From Corynebacterium aurimucosum ATCC 700975 (lineage in GTDB: Bacteria; Actinomycetota; Actinomycetes; Mycobacteriales; Mycobacteriaceae), in NCBI RefSeq assembly GCF_007672725.1, contig NZ_VDTC01000008.1, positions 1 through 64,000 of the forward strand: a stretch of 64,000 bases of DNA, given 5' to 3'. Position 1 is the first letter of the stretch. Every line of letters starts with the position of its first letter. Below, piece after piece: positions 63,875 to 64,000 of this stretch. The notes under the pieces are model-generated. The model was not told the DNA's origin. It saw nothing but the letters and a program-made list of their open reading frames with translations, and ran no database searches. A program made the translations under genes and the position numbers.

Positions 63875-64000
63875 ATCGCTAGCGGGATTGGTGCCGGAAA
63901 AGGCGGGGGGAGGGGGCTGCCTCTCTCCCCGCGCGCTGTACCTCCCCCTCGCGCGCGTGCGCGCGCGTATAGGAGGGATAGCTCGCCGGTGTGGCGATTG

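Larger units (their letters stand above)
56569..64000. mobile_element. Integrated phage-like element (left end and first ~7.4 kb)
   Basis: Begins at a tRNA-like sequence next to a tyrosine integrase. Gene order is int and repressor leftward; then excisionase, four small proteins, a replication-type ATPase, a prohead protease and a major capsid protein rightward. The right end is outside the window, so size and attR are unknown. No terminase, portal or tail gene is seen. Compact overlapping genes (ATGA junctions) are typical of phage-related DNA. Confidence 0.8.

Noticed and set aside
1-64000. CRISPR array, rRNA genes, IS element
   Set aside because: No regularly spaced repeats, rRNA sequence or transposase found on either strand.

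Overview
The window is a chromosomal segment of a Corynebacterium (GC-rich Actinobacterium). The evidence is a RamA-type LuxR regulator, a mycolyltransferase, mycothiol synthase, an Asp-type MurA, McbR-like and PHO-box-like operators, and a run of leaderless genes. From memory, the order murA-ramA-cysK-cysE ... CoA-transferase ... phoU-pstBACS ... purMF ... purLQS ... purC-purB-purD-HIT-two-component system-pyruvate oxidase-MFS resembles the cg2829-cg2894 region of C. glutamicum. The species cannot be fixed from this window alone.

Layout. 0.1-4.4 kb: murA, ramA, cysK, cysE, a small acetyltransferase. 4.45-5.65 kb: five tRNA genes (Phe, Asp, Asp, Glu, Lys) around a CsoR-type regulator. 5.7-9.4 kb: acetate CoA-transferase, dusB, phoU. 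9.4-13.7 kb: the pstSCAB phosphate importer behind an 11-bp direct-repeat PHO box. 13.7-19.8 kb: mycothiol synthase, LmeA-like protein, lipid kinase, nitrobindin-like protein, aminodeoxychorismate lyase, YgfZ, DUF3073. 19.9-22.9 kb: purM, purF, SCP-like protein. 22.9-29.9 kb: a double-hotdog thioesterase and a divergent fatty-acid oxidation cluster (maoC-fabG / fadA-fadE). 30-33.5 kb: hypothetical protein, TrhA, mycolyltransferase, a structured element and a broken DUF3800 gene. 33.6-36.8 kb: purL-purQ-purS. 37-41.4 kb: a decay-prone secreted-protein region (frameshifted nuclease, protease remnant, small membrane protein). 41.4-49.4 kb: deacetylase-like protein, oligopeptidase B, purC, secreted protein, purB, purD, HIT. 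49.4-56.5 kb: two-component system, MerR regulator, pyruvate:quinone oxidoreductase, MFS exporter with its TetR repressor.

56.57-64 kb (open at the right edge): an integrated phage-like element beside a degenerate tRNA-like sequence. It has integrase and repressor to the left, and excisionase, four small proteins, a P-loop replication-type ATPase and an HK97-type prohead protease/capsid gene to the right. The ATPase gene carries a dense array of GTTAC/GTAAC motifs that looks like an embedded origin. No terminase or portal lies between the replication gene and the capsid gene, so the element resembles a capsid-carrying satellite more than a standard prophage.

Links between genes: the likely PhoRS-type two-component system at 49-51 kb probably drives pstSCAB through the PHO box at 13.67 kb. 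Seven purine-pathway genes plus purS are scattered over five transcription units. RamA probably represses its own gene and is a plausible regulator of acetate and carbon genes. Three genes (DUF3800, nuclease, phage capsid) carry single frameshifts, which could be real decay or sequencing error.
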